Origin: Dysgonamonadaceae bacterium
Lineage (GTDB): Bacteria > Bacteroidota > Bacteroidia > Bacteroidales > Azobacteroidaceae
Direction: 5' to 3'
Length of the DNA: 22,681 nucleotides
NCBI GenBank assembly: GCA_031256015.1
Contig: JAIRRK010000033.1
Span: 1 to 22,681 of the forward strand
Shown here: positions 1 through 7,785 of the stretch, piece by piece
How positions within the stretch are numbered: the stretch's first letter is position 1
Layout: each line of letters opens with the position of its first letter
The notes under the pieces: generated by a model
What the model was told of the DNA's origin: nothing
What the model saw: the letters and a program-made list of their open reading frames with translations, nothing else
Databases searched by the model: none
Translations under genes and position numbers: made by a program

Positions 1-30
1 CTTCTTCTTTGTCTTGATACAAAGAAGAAG
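1..30. repeat. Perfect 12-bp inverted repeat at the window edge
   Basis: Bases 1-12 (CTTCTTCTTTGT) pair perfectly with 19-30 (ACAAAGAAGAAG) around a 6-nt loop, CTTGAT. No T-tract follows on either strand inside the window, so it is not clearly an intrinsic terminator. Similar purine/pyrimidine hairpins followed by a CAAGAAAAATCAAGGC-like stretch are, from memory, common between genes in Bacteroidales; that is recollection, not a search. It may be the end of an element or the terminator of a gene to the left. Confidence 0.75.
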
Positions 31-40
31 CAAGAAAAAT

Positions 41-170
41 CAAGGCTTGGCTTTTCGGCGACCCGCTAGCGATTGGTCGGCTAAAATCCGGAGAACTCGC
101 TTCGCTCAAACAGCCCGGATTTTTTAACGCCGACTGCATCGAGCGGGTACCCCGCCTGCAAAGCCTCGGC
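41..170. repeat. Long nested imperfect hairpin (structured intergenic element)
   Basis: A series of arms pair in strict nested order: AGGCTT 43-48 with AAGCCT 161-166; GGCG 57-60 with CGCC 153-156; ACCCGCT 61-67 with AGCGGGT 142-148; CGAT 70-73 with ATCG 138-141; GTCGGC 76-81 with GCCGAC 129-134; AAAATCCGG 83-91 with CCGGATTTT 115-123. The apical loop is 92-114. This gives 36 Watson-Crick pairs over about 125 nt. The innermost arm is followed by more T residues (six in all from 120 to 125), so it could act as a plus-strand terminator. The element is more G+C-rich than the coding DNA nearby and runs into the heptad array at 179. No ORF explains it. Confidence 0.8.
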
Positions 171-178
171 CGTAAATT

Positions 179-234
179 AAGAACTAAGAGTTAAGAGTTA
201 AGAACTAAGAGTTAAGAACTAAGAGTTAAGAACT
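179..234. repeat. Tandem heptanucleotide array 1 (8 units)
   Basis: Eight uninterrupted 7-bp units of two kinds, AAGAACT and AAGAGTT, in the order ACT, GTT, GTT, ACT, GTT, ACT, GTT, ACT (last three bases of each unit). On the minus strand they read AGTTCTT and AACTCTT, the same two units as the arrays at 7643 and 22484. The left flank (about 155-178), read on the minus strand, matches the flank that follows array 2. A heptamer keeps no reading frame unless the copy number is a multiple of three, and I see no ORF using it. Confidence 0.93.
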
Positions 235-240
235 GAGAGA

Positions 241-548
241 TAAACTCGTTTAAATGCGGTTTTCTGCGCGTAGCGCAGGCATCTTATTAGCCGTGTGCAA
301 GCGTAGCGCAGCCCACGGAAAGCGAGGACCTCCCCCCTCTCCCCTCCCACAGCGCAGCTTTGGCCTATCGGGAATCCAACAAATTAGAATTGTATTTACA
401 TTACAATGGGCATTGCAACGAGATTACAATGGGCATTGCAATGAGGATGCGAGGAGAGTCAAGCGCAGCCCGGCTCGGTGGGAGGCAATCAAACCATTCA
501 AATAAAAGAAAAAGCAAATAGAGTAAAACAGATTCATCGTCATTCATT
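241..548. other. Non-coding stretch with short GC-rich repeats
   Basis: This stretch holds the rest of the 586-bp gap before the first gene. GCGTAGCGCAG occurs twice (268-278 and 301-311), and a related AAGCGCAGCCC lies near 461. A polypyrimidine tract sits at about 331-348. An open frame of 83 codons at 254-505 has a low-complexity Arg/Ser/Pro-rich product with no recognisable domain and runs through the repeats, so I do not call it a gene. The 23-bp tandem repeat at 400-445 is listed separately. Confidence 0.6.
400..445. repeat. Two adjoining 23-bp direct repeats with internal palindrome
   Basis: Two copies, 400-422 and 423-445, differ at one base (AACGAG versus AATGAG at the end). Each contains CAATG-GG-CATTG, the core of an imperfect palindrome ATTACAAT...ATTGCAAT. 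Tandem palindromic sites about two helical turns apart, 142-187 bp before the gene at 587, could be operators for a dimeric regulator, or simply another intergenic repeat. The sequence does not decide between these. Confidence 0.8.
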
Positions 549-556
549 TATTTTTG
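549..556 (+). promoter_or_regulatory. Putative -7 box for the M60-like gene
   Basis: TATTTTTG fits the Bacteroidetes -7 consensus TAnnTTTG and ends 30 bp before the ATG at 587. No TTTG lies 19-21 nt upstream, so the -33 element is weak or absent, which would be consistent with activator dependence. This is inferred from consensus only. Confidence 0.5.
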
Positions 557-586
557 TGAAAAACAGCACATAATTCTTTATTTTAC

Positions 587-3421
587 ATGAAAACAATAAA
601 AATAAATCTCTCGCTGTGGGTGATGCTGCTATTTGCCGAATCATTCACGAACCTTTATTCCCAATTACCGAAAGTGGATTATGCCGATTATTCAACTCAA
701 TCGGGAACATTCACAGACCCTCGCGACGGTAAAGTATATGCTTACAAGAATTACAACGGATATGATTGGTTCATGCAGAATCTGAACCGGGATGCGGAAA
801 ACGGAAAGACGGCTCCGGATGATTCGACCGGTGAAAAATACGGCCGATTTTACAATACAAGCGTTTCAAATAAAAGTTTATGTCCGGAAGGTTGGTTCTT
901 GGCAACGAAAAACGACTGGGCATTTCTGTTCGATTTTATTGCCGAAGAATACAAGGTTGCCGACCTGAAACCAAAAAACAATAATAACTGGACCATTTTT
1001 AATGCCGCTTATTATTTACGTGCCGGCGGAAAAGCTCCCGAAGGTCTTTGGACAACAGGAAATATTGCTCCTCAAGCGAATCAGATTCAATTCAATATTC
1101 TTCCCTCCGGAGAGTTTAACGGAAGCGGATATGTAAACGGAAAGGCTCCCGGCTCGACGGCCGTTTTTCTGATTGGAGGAAACGAACGCTATTATACGGC
1201 TCTCGAAACAAACAGTTCAAGCGATAATTATCACGCCAATATCCGACACGACGAAACATCCGATAAATGGGGCTCGGTACGATGCGTGAGGTTTAATGAC
1301 TTTCCGGATTGCGATGAGGAAAATATGTCGACCCCCTACCCTGCAATCATAGAACTGAAACAAATCAACGGAGCGGAAAAAGAAAGAATCCGTCTTGCTC
1401 AAGGACATAAAAAGTTCGAGCAGCAACCGACCGGATTCTACGTGGAGAAAGGACGTGAAATTGCAGTGAATATCGAACAAATTACGCCCTCTTCGGATGG
1501 CATGAAACCTGTATTGACTGTAGGAACTTTGGGTTTAATCGATAATACGCCGACTTCGTATGAATTATCGGAAGGTGAAAATATAATTTCGGGACATAAC
1601 GGAGGTCTTATCTTCTTAAGTTACATAACAGCCAACAAACCGGAGCCGGTCGGCAAAGTGAGAGTCACGTTTACCGGGAGAAGCAAACATGTGAGAGCAC
1701 CTCATTATATACACGGTATAACCTCCGACGAAGAGTTTGCATGTATGCTGGGTAAATACGAAACGCCGAATGTGATTTTTGAATCGGATTATGCAATAGT
1801 GGCTGCTACTCGGGCAAATGCGTTGGCTTATTCCATAAAAGAAGATTTGAGTAAGTGGATGGAATCCATTTTGTTTTTATTGGCCGTGGAAGACAATATA
1901 AGCGGATTGGATGATAATGACCCGAATCCGATACATCACCGAATGAAACCGAATGAAGTGCGTTATCTCCTCTGCGAAAACGCAAATTCAAGTCCTCATG
2001 CCGATTCTGCCGGATACACGGGTTATCCTTCGTCAAGCGTTAATCGTTACCTTACTTATTCGGGAATATACGATACAAGCTGGATGATGGGCCATGAAAT
2101 CGGACATCAGCATCAACAACCGGCGTACCTGATTAACCTGTCAACAGAGTCCACCGTAAACATTTATGCTTATGTGGTGGAAAGAACGATTCAACAGCTG
2201 AAGGGAAATTCGAACTACAACCGCACAAGTGCCGATAAATGGAACAAAATACGTCAATCGTATCTTAAATTACCGGTCGAACAACGAGTTTATAATATGG
2301 ATGACGCCGAATTGGAGCGCCTTTCCGGCGGTATCGAAAAAAACGAAGTTCGTTTCATGCCTTGGGAGCAATTGTTTCTCTTATTCGGAGATGATTTCTA
2401 CAAAGTGTTGCACAGAGTGATTCGCGACGAGAAAAAAGTGAATAATATCCCGGAACAGGACCGGCGACTGAATCTGATATGGAAAAGCTCTCAAATCACG
2501 GGTTACGACATGCGGGAATTTTTCAATCAGTGGGGAATAAGGGTTACGGGAACAAAACAATCGGCCGAACTGAATCAGTATTTTGACGAAGCTCTCGAGA
2601 ACGGAAGTATAATTGCTTTGCCCCAAAGCATAGAGAAAATCCTGAATGTTACCGGACAAAACAGACCGGCCTGGACACCGATTGCGCTTCGAGGAATAGA
2701 AGAAGGCATTCCGCCGGTTATCGATGCGGATAATATCGCTTTGGATAAGTCGGTTATTGCATCCGGCCAACAAATCGGGGGAGGAAATTCCAACTATGCG
2801 TTCAATCTCACCGATGGAGACTTCGGAACACGATGGGCGTCTTCCAACGCCTCATTCCCTCAATGGGTTGAAATCGATTTGGAAAAAGAGTATAATCTCG
2901 AACAAATAGATATTCATTGGGTCGGCTCGGATAACGACACATTCACTAATCGTTGGTATCAATACACGATTTCCACTGCCACGAACGATAAAAACTACGA
3001 ACGAGTGATTGACCGGTCAAATAACCGAACGGCCGGATTGATTTCCGAGAAAATAAACAAAACGGCTCGTTATATAAAAATAAACATCTCCGGAGCAAAA
3101 TACGCCGACAGCGGGTCTGCTTACACTATCAATTCCGGTATGTGGGAAGTGCAAGTATATGGAAGTCCGTTTGTAACGATTCCTTTAATCCGGTCTTTTT
3201 CCGGCTTATTCCATGTTGTAAACGACGGAACAACCACTCGAGTAATATTAAATGAACCGACTTCGGAGGCAGAAATGAATGTATTCGATATTTCCGGGAA
3301 AAGAATAATCAGCAAACAAATTCATCGGGAAGAGTGTTTGTCGCTTCCGCAAGGAGTTTATATCATACAATTAAAAAATGAACAATCGGATAGTGAAATA
3401 CAAAAATTCATTGTGAAGTAA
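587..3421 (+). CDS. Secreted FISUMP / M60-like metallopeptidase with F5/8C domain and T9SS sorting signal
   Basis: A 944-residue exported protein, probably a zinc peptidase acting on glycoproteins such as mucins. Residues 1 to about 25 are a signal peptide. A FISUMP domain follows (about 33-237): the CPEGWFLATKNDW segment and the closing SVRCVRF are typical. The M60-like (enhancin-type) region occupies roughly 240-700 and has the zinc motif HEIGH (H503, E504, H507) with E521 thirteen residues later, fitting HExxH(8-24)E. Residues about 716-860 look like an F5/8 type C (discoidin) carbohydrate-binding domain (NIALDKSV, DGDFGTRWAS). The last 75 or so residues match the type IX secretion sorting domain (MNVFDISGKRI, LPQGVYIIQL, KFIVK). 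Substrate is not shown by the sequence. The family includes mucin-targeting enzymes. The ATG at 587 gives a clean signal peptide. An intrinsic terminator follows and a hybrid sensor gene lies next door. Confidence 0.93.
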   Translation: MKTIKINLSLWVMLLFAESFTNLYSQLPKVDYADYSTQSGTFTDPRDGKVYAYKNYNGYDWFMQNLNRDAENGKTAPDDSTGEKYGRFYNTSVSNKSLCPEGWFLATKNDWAFLFDFIAEEYKVADLKPKNNNNWTIFNAAYYLRAGGKAPEGLWTTGNIAPQANQIQFNILPSGEFNGSGYVNGKAPGSTAVFLIGGNERYYTALETNSSSDNYHANIRHDETSDKWGSVRCVRFNDFPDCDEENMSTPYPAIIELKQINGAEKERIRLAQGHKKFEQQPTGFYVEKGREIAVNIEQITPSSDGMKPVLTVGTLGLIDNTPTSYELSEGENIISGHNGGLIFLSYITANKPEPVGKVRVTFTGRSKHVRAPHYIHGITSDEEFACMLGKYETPNVIFESDYAIVAATRANALAYSIKEDLSKWMESILFLLAVEDNISGLDDNDPNPIHHRMKPNEVRYLLCENANSSPHADSAGYTGYPSSSVNRYLTYSGIYDTSWMMGHEIGHQHQQPAYLINLSTESTVNIYAYVVERTIQQLKGNSNYNRTSADKWNKIRQSYLKLPVEQRVYNMDDAELERLSGGIEKNEVRFMPWEQLFLLFGDDFYKVLHRVIRDEKKVNNIPEQDRRLNLIWKSSQITGYDMREFFNQWGIRVTGTKQSAELNQYFDEALENGSIIALPQSIEKILNVTGQNRPAWTPIALRGIEEGIPPVIDADNIALDKSVIASGQQIGGGNSNYAFNLTDGDFGTRWASSNASFPQWVEIDLEKEYNLEQIDIHWVGSDNDTFTNRWYQYTISTATNDKNYERVIDRSNNRTAGLISEKINKTARYIKINISGAKYADSGSAYTINSGMWEVQVYGSPFVTIPLIRSFSGLFHVVNDGTTTRVILNEPTSEAEMNVFDISGKRIISKQIHREECLSLPQGVYIIQLKNEQSDSEIQKFIVK

Positions 3422-3456
3422 TTTTTGTATATGCACATTCCACGGACCTTTCGGAA

Positions 3457-3497
3457 GAGAACAACGGCGAAATTAAATTGTCGTTGTTCTCTTTTTT
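3457..3497 (+). terminator. Intrinsic terminator after the M60-like gene
   Basis: GAGAACAACG (3457-3466) pairs perfectly with CGTTGTTCTC (3482-3491) around a 15-nt loop. The right arm runs straight into six T residues (3492-3497), and the A residues at 3455-3456 can extend the stem by two pairs. It starts 35 bp after the stop codon at 3421. It separates the peptidase gene from the regulator and argues against a regulator start at TTG 3478, which would lie inside the hairpin. Confidence 0.88.
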
Positions 3498-3508
3498 ATT
3501 TACTTTTA
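3477..3508 (+). promoter_or_regulatory. Weak promoter candidate for the hybrid regulator
   Basis: ATTG (3477-3480), a 20-nt spacer and TACTTTTA (3501-3508) resemble TTTG-N19-21-TAnnTTTG with one mismatch in each box. It lies 38 bp before the ATG at 3547 and overlaps the terminator. Spacing is right but the boxes are imperfect, so this is tentative. Confidence 0.3.
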
Positions 3509-3546
3509 CGCAAGTTTTACGTCACCGATTATTCAATATATATAAT

Positions 3547-6500
3547 ATGCGAATAAAGAATCTTTACTTTCTGCTTTCTTTGATTATCCTGCTTCCTTTT
3601 TCTGTCGATACCAACGCAAATTATCAATTCAGGACATTATCTCCCGAAGGAGGCTTTTACTTCGATGGAGTGAGTGATATTCAACAAGATAACGAAGGAT
3701 TTATTTGGGTTTTGATGGAGAATAATCTTTACCGTTTCGACGGGTATCAGTACAAACAATATCACAATTATTTTACCGATATAAACCCGGAACTCGAATG
3801 GAAATTTAGAAATATCACCATCGATTCGAAGGGAGTTCTTTTGGTCAACACAACCAACGGATTGTTTCGCTACGACAGAACATCCGATATATTTAATCTC
3901 CTTTATGAAGGAAGTGCAGACATCGTACAGGTTGATAATCACGACAATATATGGATTAAAACAAATAACAAATGGTGTATCCTGAACAAAAGCGATAAAT
4001 CGCTGAATACTCCCTTATACGACGGCGAAGAGGTTTCTTTTATCGGAAACGTGTTTTGTTTACATAACGACGACCTTTATGTATGCAGCAATTACGGACG
4101 CATATATCGTTTCAATTACCAAAAGAACGAGTTCTCCCTGTGCCTCGTTCTTCCGAAACACGACGGATTGGTTCGGGATATGAAAGTGTATAAAGGAAAG
4201 CTTTGGGTTTTTGTTCAAAAATACGGATTGTATAAGATAGACTTATCTACTCATACCGTTGAAGATAATTTCGCGTTTTATACCGAATGTTCCGAATCGC
4301 CGGTCAAGACTTTTCATATAGACAAGAACGGAAACATCTGGATAGGAAATATCGAGGGCTTGTATATCATAAACTCAGAATCGAAAGAATGGTCGCATTA
4401 CAGTCATTCCGAATCCGACCCTTTCAGCTTGACGAACAATTCGATTTGGATAATCAAAGAAGACCTTCAGAAAAATATATGGATAGGTACGTATTCGGGA
4501 GGCCTCTGCTATGTGAATCTGGATGAAAAGATTCCGTTTAAGAGTTACATTCCGTACAAAGGACAATTGAATCAAGCTCCGGTGAGTGCTTTTGCCGACG
4601 ACCGCGATTGTTTATGGATCGGCACCGAAGGAGGAGGCATCAATTGTTTGAATAAGAAGACCGGCGAATTTACTTATTTGTCACATTCCGTTCAGTCGAA
4701 CAGTCTTTCTTTCAATAATGTGAAGTCGCTTGTTTTGGATAAGAAAAACAATTTATGGGTCGGAATGTATCAGGGAGGTATCGATTGTTACAACACCAAA
4801 ACAAAGCAATTCAAGCATTTCCGTCACACGAACGACAAAAATTCATTATTCAGCAATAACATACGAAAAATCATACCGGAAGAAGATTCGGGGTTTTGGA
4901 TTACATACCAATACAAAGAAGCCACGCTGTCGTATTATTCTTTCAAAGACGAAACGTTTCATCATTTCACTGCTCCGGAGGACAAGAAAGATTACATTTT
5001 CGATATCGTACGGGGACGTGAAAACCGACTTTGGATGATTAACAGCAATCATCTTTTCTTATTCGACATAAAAGAACAAACTTTCCGGACAATCAAGCCC
5101 GCTCAACCTGTTTTCATGAATTTTTATACCTTTTGTTTGGACGACTCCGGAAACTTATGGATAGGAACATTGGGCAAAGGATTGGTCAAATTCAATCCCA
5201 ACACATCCGAGTTTACCGTATTTGAAGACATCTTGGGAAAAAACATTTCGGCCATCTATGCCATTTCGTATGACGAAGAAGGTTATTTGTGGTTAGGAAC
5301 CGACAACGGATTAATCCGCTACGATACGGCAAACAACAGTTATTCGAAATTCGATGAAAAGGACGGAGTGCAAGGGCCGGTTTTTTATCACCTGGCTTCT
5401 TCCAAAGGAACAAACGGCGAGCTTTATTTCGGAGGAACAAACGGTTTTTCCGTCATCGACCCGAAAGCCGTTTCCCTGAATATTTATCGACCTAAAGTTA
5501 TTATTTCGGATTTCTTAATTGACCATGTTCCTTCAAAAGTTAATTTATCTTCCAACGAAATCGTCCTGAATTATGATCAAAATAACTTCGGTTTCCGGTT
5601 TTCATCCGATAATTACTTAATTCCCGAAAAGAATCATTTCAAATACCGATTAAGAGGATACGATAATCGATGGATTCAAGTCGATGCGTTCAATCGGACG
5701 GCGATGTATTCGAAAGTTCCGGCAGGTACTTACTACTTTGAAGTGGTTGCTTCGAACAACGACGATGTCTGGAACAATCAGGCAACAATCATCAAAATCA
5801 TACGAAAGCCGGCTCCGTGGTTAAGTTGGCCGGCATACATTCTTTATTTTCTGATTCTTTTATCCCTTACTTATATCATTATCCGATATTTCAACGAGAA
5901 GAAAAAATTCAAGATGCAACTCTATTTGGATAATCTCGAAAAAGAAAAGAAAGAAGAAATTCATCAAGCTCAATTGCGTTTTTTCACCAACATATCGCAT
6001 GATTTCCGAACTCCCCTCTCTTTGATTTTGGCTTCAATCGAAAAATTACGACAAGAAGGTATCAAGGAATATTATTACAAGATATTGCACAGCAATGCTC
6101 AACGATTATTGAATCTGGTGAATGAATTGATGGATTTCAGGACGATAGAAAACAAAAAGATGAAACTTGAACTTCAATTGACCGATATTAATAAGTTCGT
6201 CAAAGAGATTGCTTCCGATTTCATTGATTACGCCAAACAAAGAAATATCCGGTTTCAAATAAAAACCGATTCGGAAGCTCTTCACGCATTTATCGACCAA
6301 AACATTTTGGAAAAAATCATCATGAACCTGCTCAACAATGCATTCAAATACACAAAAGCAGGAACGATTTCCATTGAAGTTTATGCCGAAAGCGGAATGT
6401 TTCAATCGGCATTTTCAACAAACTTTACCGTGAAAGAAGACAACGGAATAAATGCGGCTTCCTGTTTTGCCGTCGCAATAAAGGATACCGGAGTCGGGAT

Positions 6501-7581
6501 TTCCGAAGATTCGATAAAAAATGTATTTGAACGTTTTTATAAAGTAAACACGATTAATTTCGATTCGCATTTGGGAACCGGAATAGGTTTAGCCTTGGTA
6601 AAAAGCTTTACTTTATTGCATAAAGGCATTATCGGTATATTCAGCGAAAGAGAAAAAGGAACGGATATGGTGGTTTTCCTGTCGAAAGATTCTTCGATAT
6701 ACGATTCGGCCGACTTCGTAAAACAAGAAAACATTCCGTCGGAAAAAGAAAAGGCAGAGCCTTTCACCGAAAAAGAAGATAAAAATACAACACCGGAATA
6801 TCAAGTCATTAATAAAGCAAAGAAACAAATTCTGTTGGTTGAAGACAACGATGACCTGAGAAAGTTCATCAGCGATTTTCTGGAAAACGATTACGGAATC
6901 ATTCAGGCAGAAGACGGAATGAAAGCATCCGAATTGTTGGCAAGCGAACGAATCGATTTGGTAATCAGCGATATTATGATGCCTAAAAAAGACGGTATCA
7001 CCCTGAGCAAAGAAATAAAAACAAATATTGAAACATCGCACATCCCTCTGATTTTATTGACTGCCAAAACAAGTGCCGAAAGCAAACTGGAAGGGGCCGA
7101 CTCCGGGGCCGATATGTATTTCGAAAAACCGGTAGATATGCAATTATTAAAGCTTTCCATCCAAAATATTTTCAACCATCAACAGCAATTAAAAGAGTAT
7201 TATTCCAAAAACTATTTCTCCGACGGTTCCGAATTATCCGCCAACGAGAAAGATGCCAAGTTCTTGCGGAAATTCATTGAAATTATCGACGCTAATTTGG
7301 CTCACCCCGATATGGATGTCAATTATATTGCTTCCGAATTATCCATGAGTCGAAGCAAATTGTATCGGAAAATCAAAACCATGACCGACAAATCGATTAT
7401 CGAATTTATACTGAGTTACAAACTGAAAAAAGCAGCCGCCCTGATAATCGAAAATAACCTGAGCATACGGGAAATCATGGACCGGATAGGAATCGAAAGC
7501 CAAGCTTATTTTACCAATTCCTTCAAAAAAGAATTTGGCGAAACGCCTACCGCTTTCTTGGCGAAACACAAAAGTAGTTGA
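3547..7581 (+). CDS. Hybrid two-component system sensor/regulator (HTCS)
   Basis: One 1344-residue protein combines sensor kinase, receiver and DNA-binding regulator, and would sit in the inner membrane with its sensor in the periplasm. Order: signal peptide (about 1-22); two-bladed-array beta-propeller sensor (about 25-640) with repeats such as NIWIGNIEGL, CLWIGTEGGG, NLWIGTLGKG and YLWLGTDNGL; Y_Y_Y domain (about 680-752); one membrane helix (about 760-782); HisKA with ISHDFRTP (H818 phosphorylated); HATPase_c with LLNNAFKYT, DTGVGI and GTGIGLAL; receiver domain (about 1096-1212) with phospho-acceptor D1142 in SDIMMPKKDG; AraC-type HTH (about 1235-1340). A longer frame opens at TTG 3478, but that lies in a terminator. 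ATG 3547 gives the signal peptide MRIKNLYFLLSLIILLPF. HTCS proteins usually sense glycans and control neighbouring degradation genes. The neighbour here is a peptidase, so a glycoprotein cue is my inference. Confidence 0.95.
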   Translation: MRIKNLYFLLSLIILLPFSVDTNANYQFRTLSPEGGFYFDGVSDIQQDNEGFIWVLMENNLYRFDGYQYKQYHNYFTDINPELEWKFRNITIDSKGVLLVNTTNGLFRYDRTSDIFNLLYEGSADIVQVDNHDNIWIKTNNKWCILNKSDKSLNTPLYDGEEVSFIGNVFCLHNDDLYVCSNYGRIYRFNYQKNEFSLCLVLPKHDGLVRDMKVYKGKLWVFVQKYGLYKIDLSTHTVEDNFAFYTECSESPVKTFHIDKNGNIWIGNIEGLYIINSESKEWSHYSHSESDPFSLTNNSIWIIKEDLQKNIWIGTYSGGLCYVNLDEKIPFKSYIPYKGQLNQAPVSAFADDRDCLWIGTEGGGINCLNKKTGEFTYLSHSVQSNSLSFNNVKSLVLDKKNNLWVGMYQGGIDCYNTKTKQFKHFRHTNDKNSLFSNNIRKIIPEEDSGFWITYQYKEATLSYYSFKDETFHHFTAPEDKKDYIFDIVRGRENRLWMINSNHLFLFDIKEQTFRTIKPAQPVFMNFYTFCLDDSGNLWIGTLGKGLVKFNPNTSEFTVFEDILGKNISAIYAISYDEEGYLWLGTDNGLIRYDTANNSYSKFDEKDGVQGPVFYHLASSKGTNGELYFGGTNGFSVIDPKAVSLNIYRPKVIISDFLIDHVPSKVNLSSNEIVLNYDQNNFGFRFSSDNYLIPEKNHFKYRLRGYDNRWIQVDAFNRTAMYSKVPAGTYYFEVVASNNDDVWNNQATIIKIIRKPAPWLSWPAYILYFLILLSLTYIIIRYFNEKKKFKMQLYLDNLEKEKKEEIHQAQLRFFTNISHDFRTPLSLILASIEKLRQEGIKEYYYKILHSNAQRLLNLVNELMDFRTIENKKMKLELQLTDINKFVKEIASDFIDYAKQRNIRFQIKTDSEALHAFIDQNILEKIIMNLLNNAFKYTKAGTISIEVYAESGMFQSAFSTNFTVKEDNGINAASCFAVAIKDTGVGISEDSIKNVFERFYKVNTINFDSHLGTGIGLALVKSFTLLHKGIIGIFSEREKGTDMVVFLSKDSSIYDSADFVKQENIPSEKEKAEPFTEKEDKNTTPEYQVINKAKKQILLVEDNDDLRKFISDFLENDYGIIQAEDGMKASELLASERIDLVISDIMMPKKDGITLSKEIKTNIETSHIPLILLTAKTSAESKLEGADSGADMYFEKPVDMQLLKLSIQNIFNHQQQLKEYYSKNYFSDGSELSANEKDAKFLRKFIEIIDANLAHPDMDVNYIASELSMSRSKLYRKIKTMTDKSIIEFILSYKLKKAAALIIENNLSIREIMDRIGIESQAYFTNSFKKEFGETPTAFLAKHKSS

Positions 7582-7587
7582 CGAAAG

Positions 7588-7642
7588 GAATTAGAATTAA
7601 AAAGTAAAAGTTAAGAATTAAGAATTGTACGCGAAGCACCGT
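7588..7642. repeat. Degenerate heptad tract forming an inverted repeat with array 2
   Basis: 7588-7626 is an A/T-rich, roughly 7-bp periodic tract in the opposite orientation to array 2. GTTAAGAATTAAGAATT (7610-7626) pairs with AACTCTTAACTCTTAAC (7643-7659) with two mismatches. On the minus-strand RNA both mismatches become G-U pairs, giving a 17-bp hairpin around a loop carrying GCGAAGCACC. No T-tract follows on the plus strand, so it is not a standard terminator for the HTCS gene. Confidence 0.6.
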
Positions 7643-7712
7643 AACTCTTAACTCTTAACTCTTAACTCTTAACTCTTAGTTCTTAGTTCTTAGTTCTTAG
7701 TTCTTAGTTCTT
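7643..7712. repeat. Tandem heptanucleotide array 2 (10 units)
   Basis: Five AACTCTT units (7643-7677) are followed by five AGTTCTT units (7678-7712). The sequence then continues TTAATTTACCGGCCTAAGC and TTTGCAGG (to about 7737), a flank nearly identical to the reverse complement of 155-178 beside array 1. The block order contrasts with the alternating order in array 1. The array fills the gap between the hybrid regulator and kbl. Confidence 0.95.
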
Positions 7713-7729
7713 AATTTACCGGCCTAAGC

Positions 7730-7761
7730 TTTGCAGGATAAGTTTTTTTAGTGTAATTTTG
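7730..7761 (+). promoter_or_regulatory. Full-consensus Bacteroidetes promoter for kbl
   Basis: TTTG (7730-7733), exactly 20 nt, then TAATTTTG (7754-7761) is a complete match to TTTG-N19-21-TAnnTTTG. The -7 box ends 24 bp before the kbl ATG. The -33 TTTG lies inside the conserved GCTTTGCAGG end of the repeat flank, so the repeat supplies half of the promoter. It would drive kbl, tdh and perhaps mutL. Confidence 0.72.
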
Positions 7762-7785
7762 CTCGACTAAAAAAACAATACATCA

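Noticed and set aside
254..505. An 83-codon open frame in the left intergenic region
   Set aside because: Its product is low-complexity and Arg/Ser/Pro-rich, runs across short repeats and the 23-bp tandem repeat, and has no domain or suitable start context.
3478..3546. N-terminal extension of the hybrid regulator from TTG 3478
   Set aside because: The codon lies inside the intrinsic terminator, and ATG 3547 gives a normal signal peptide.
6613..7041. A 142-codon minus-strand frame inside the hybrid regulator
   Set aside because: It is antisense to the receiver-domain region, rich in Phe and Cys as expected from a reversed coding strand, with no domain.
7643..7712. Heptad array as a CRISPR-like repeat
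   Set aside because: Units are 7 bp with no spacers, and no cas genes are present in the window.
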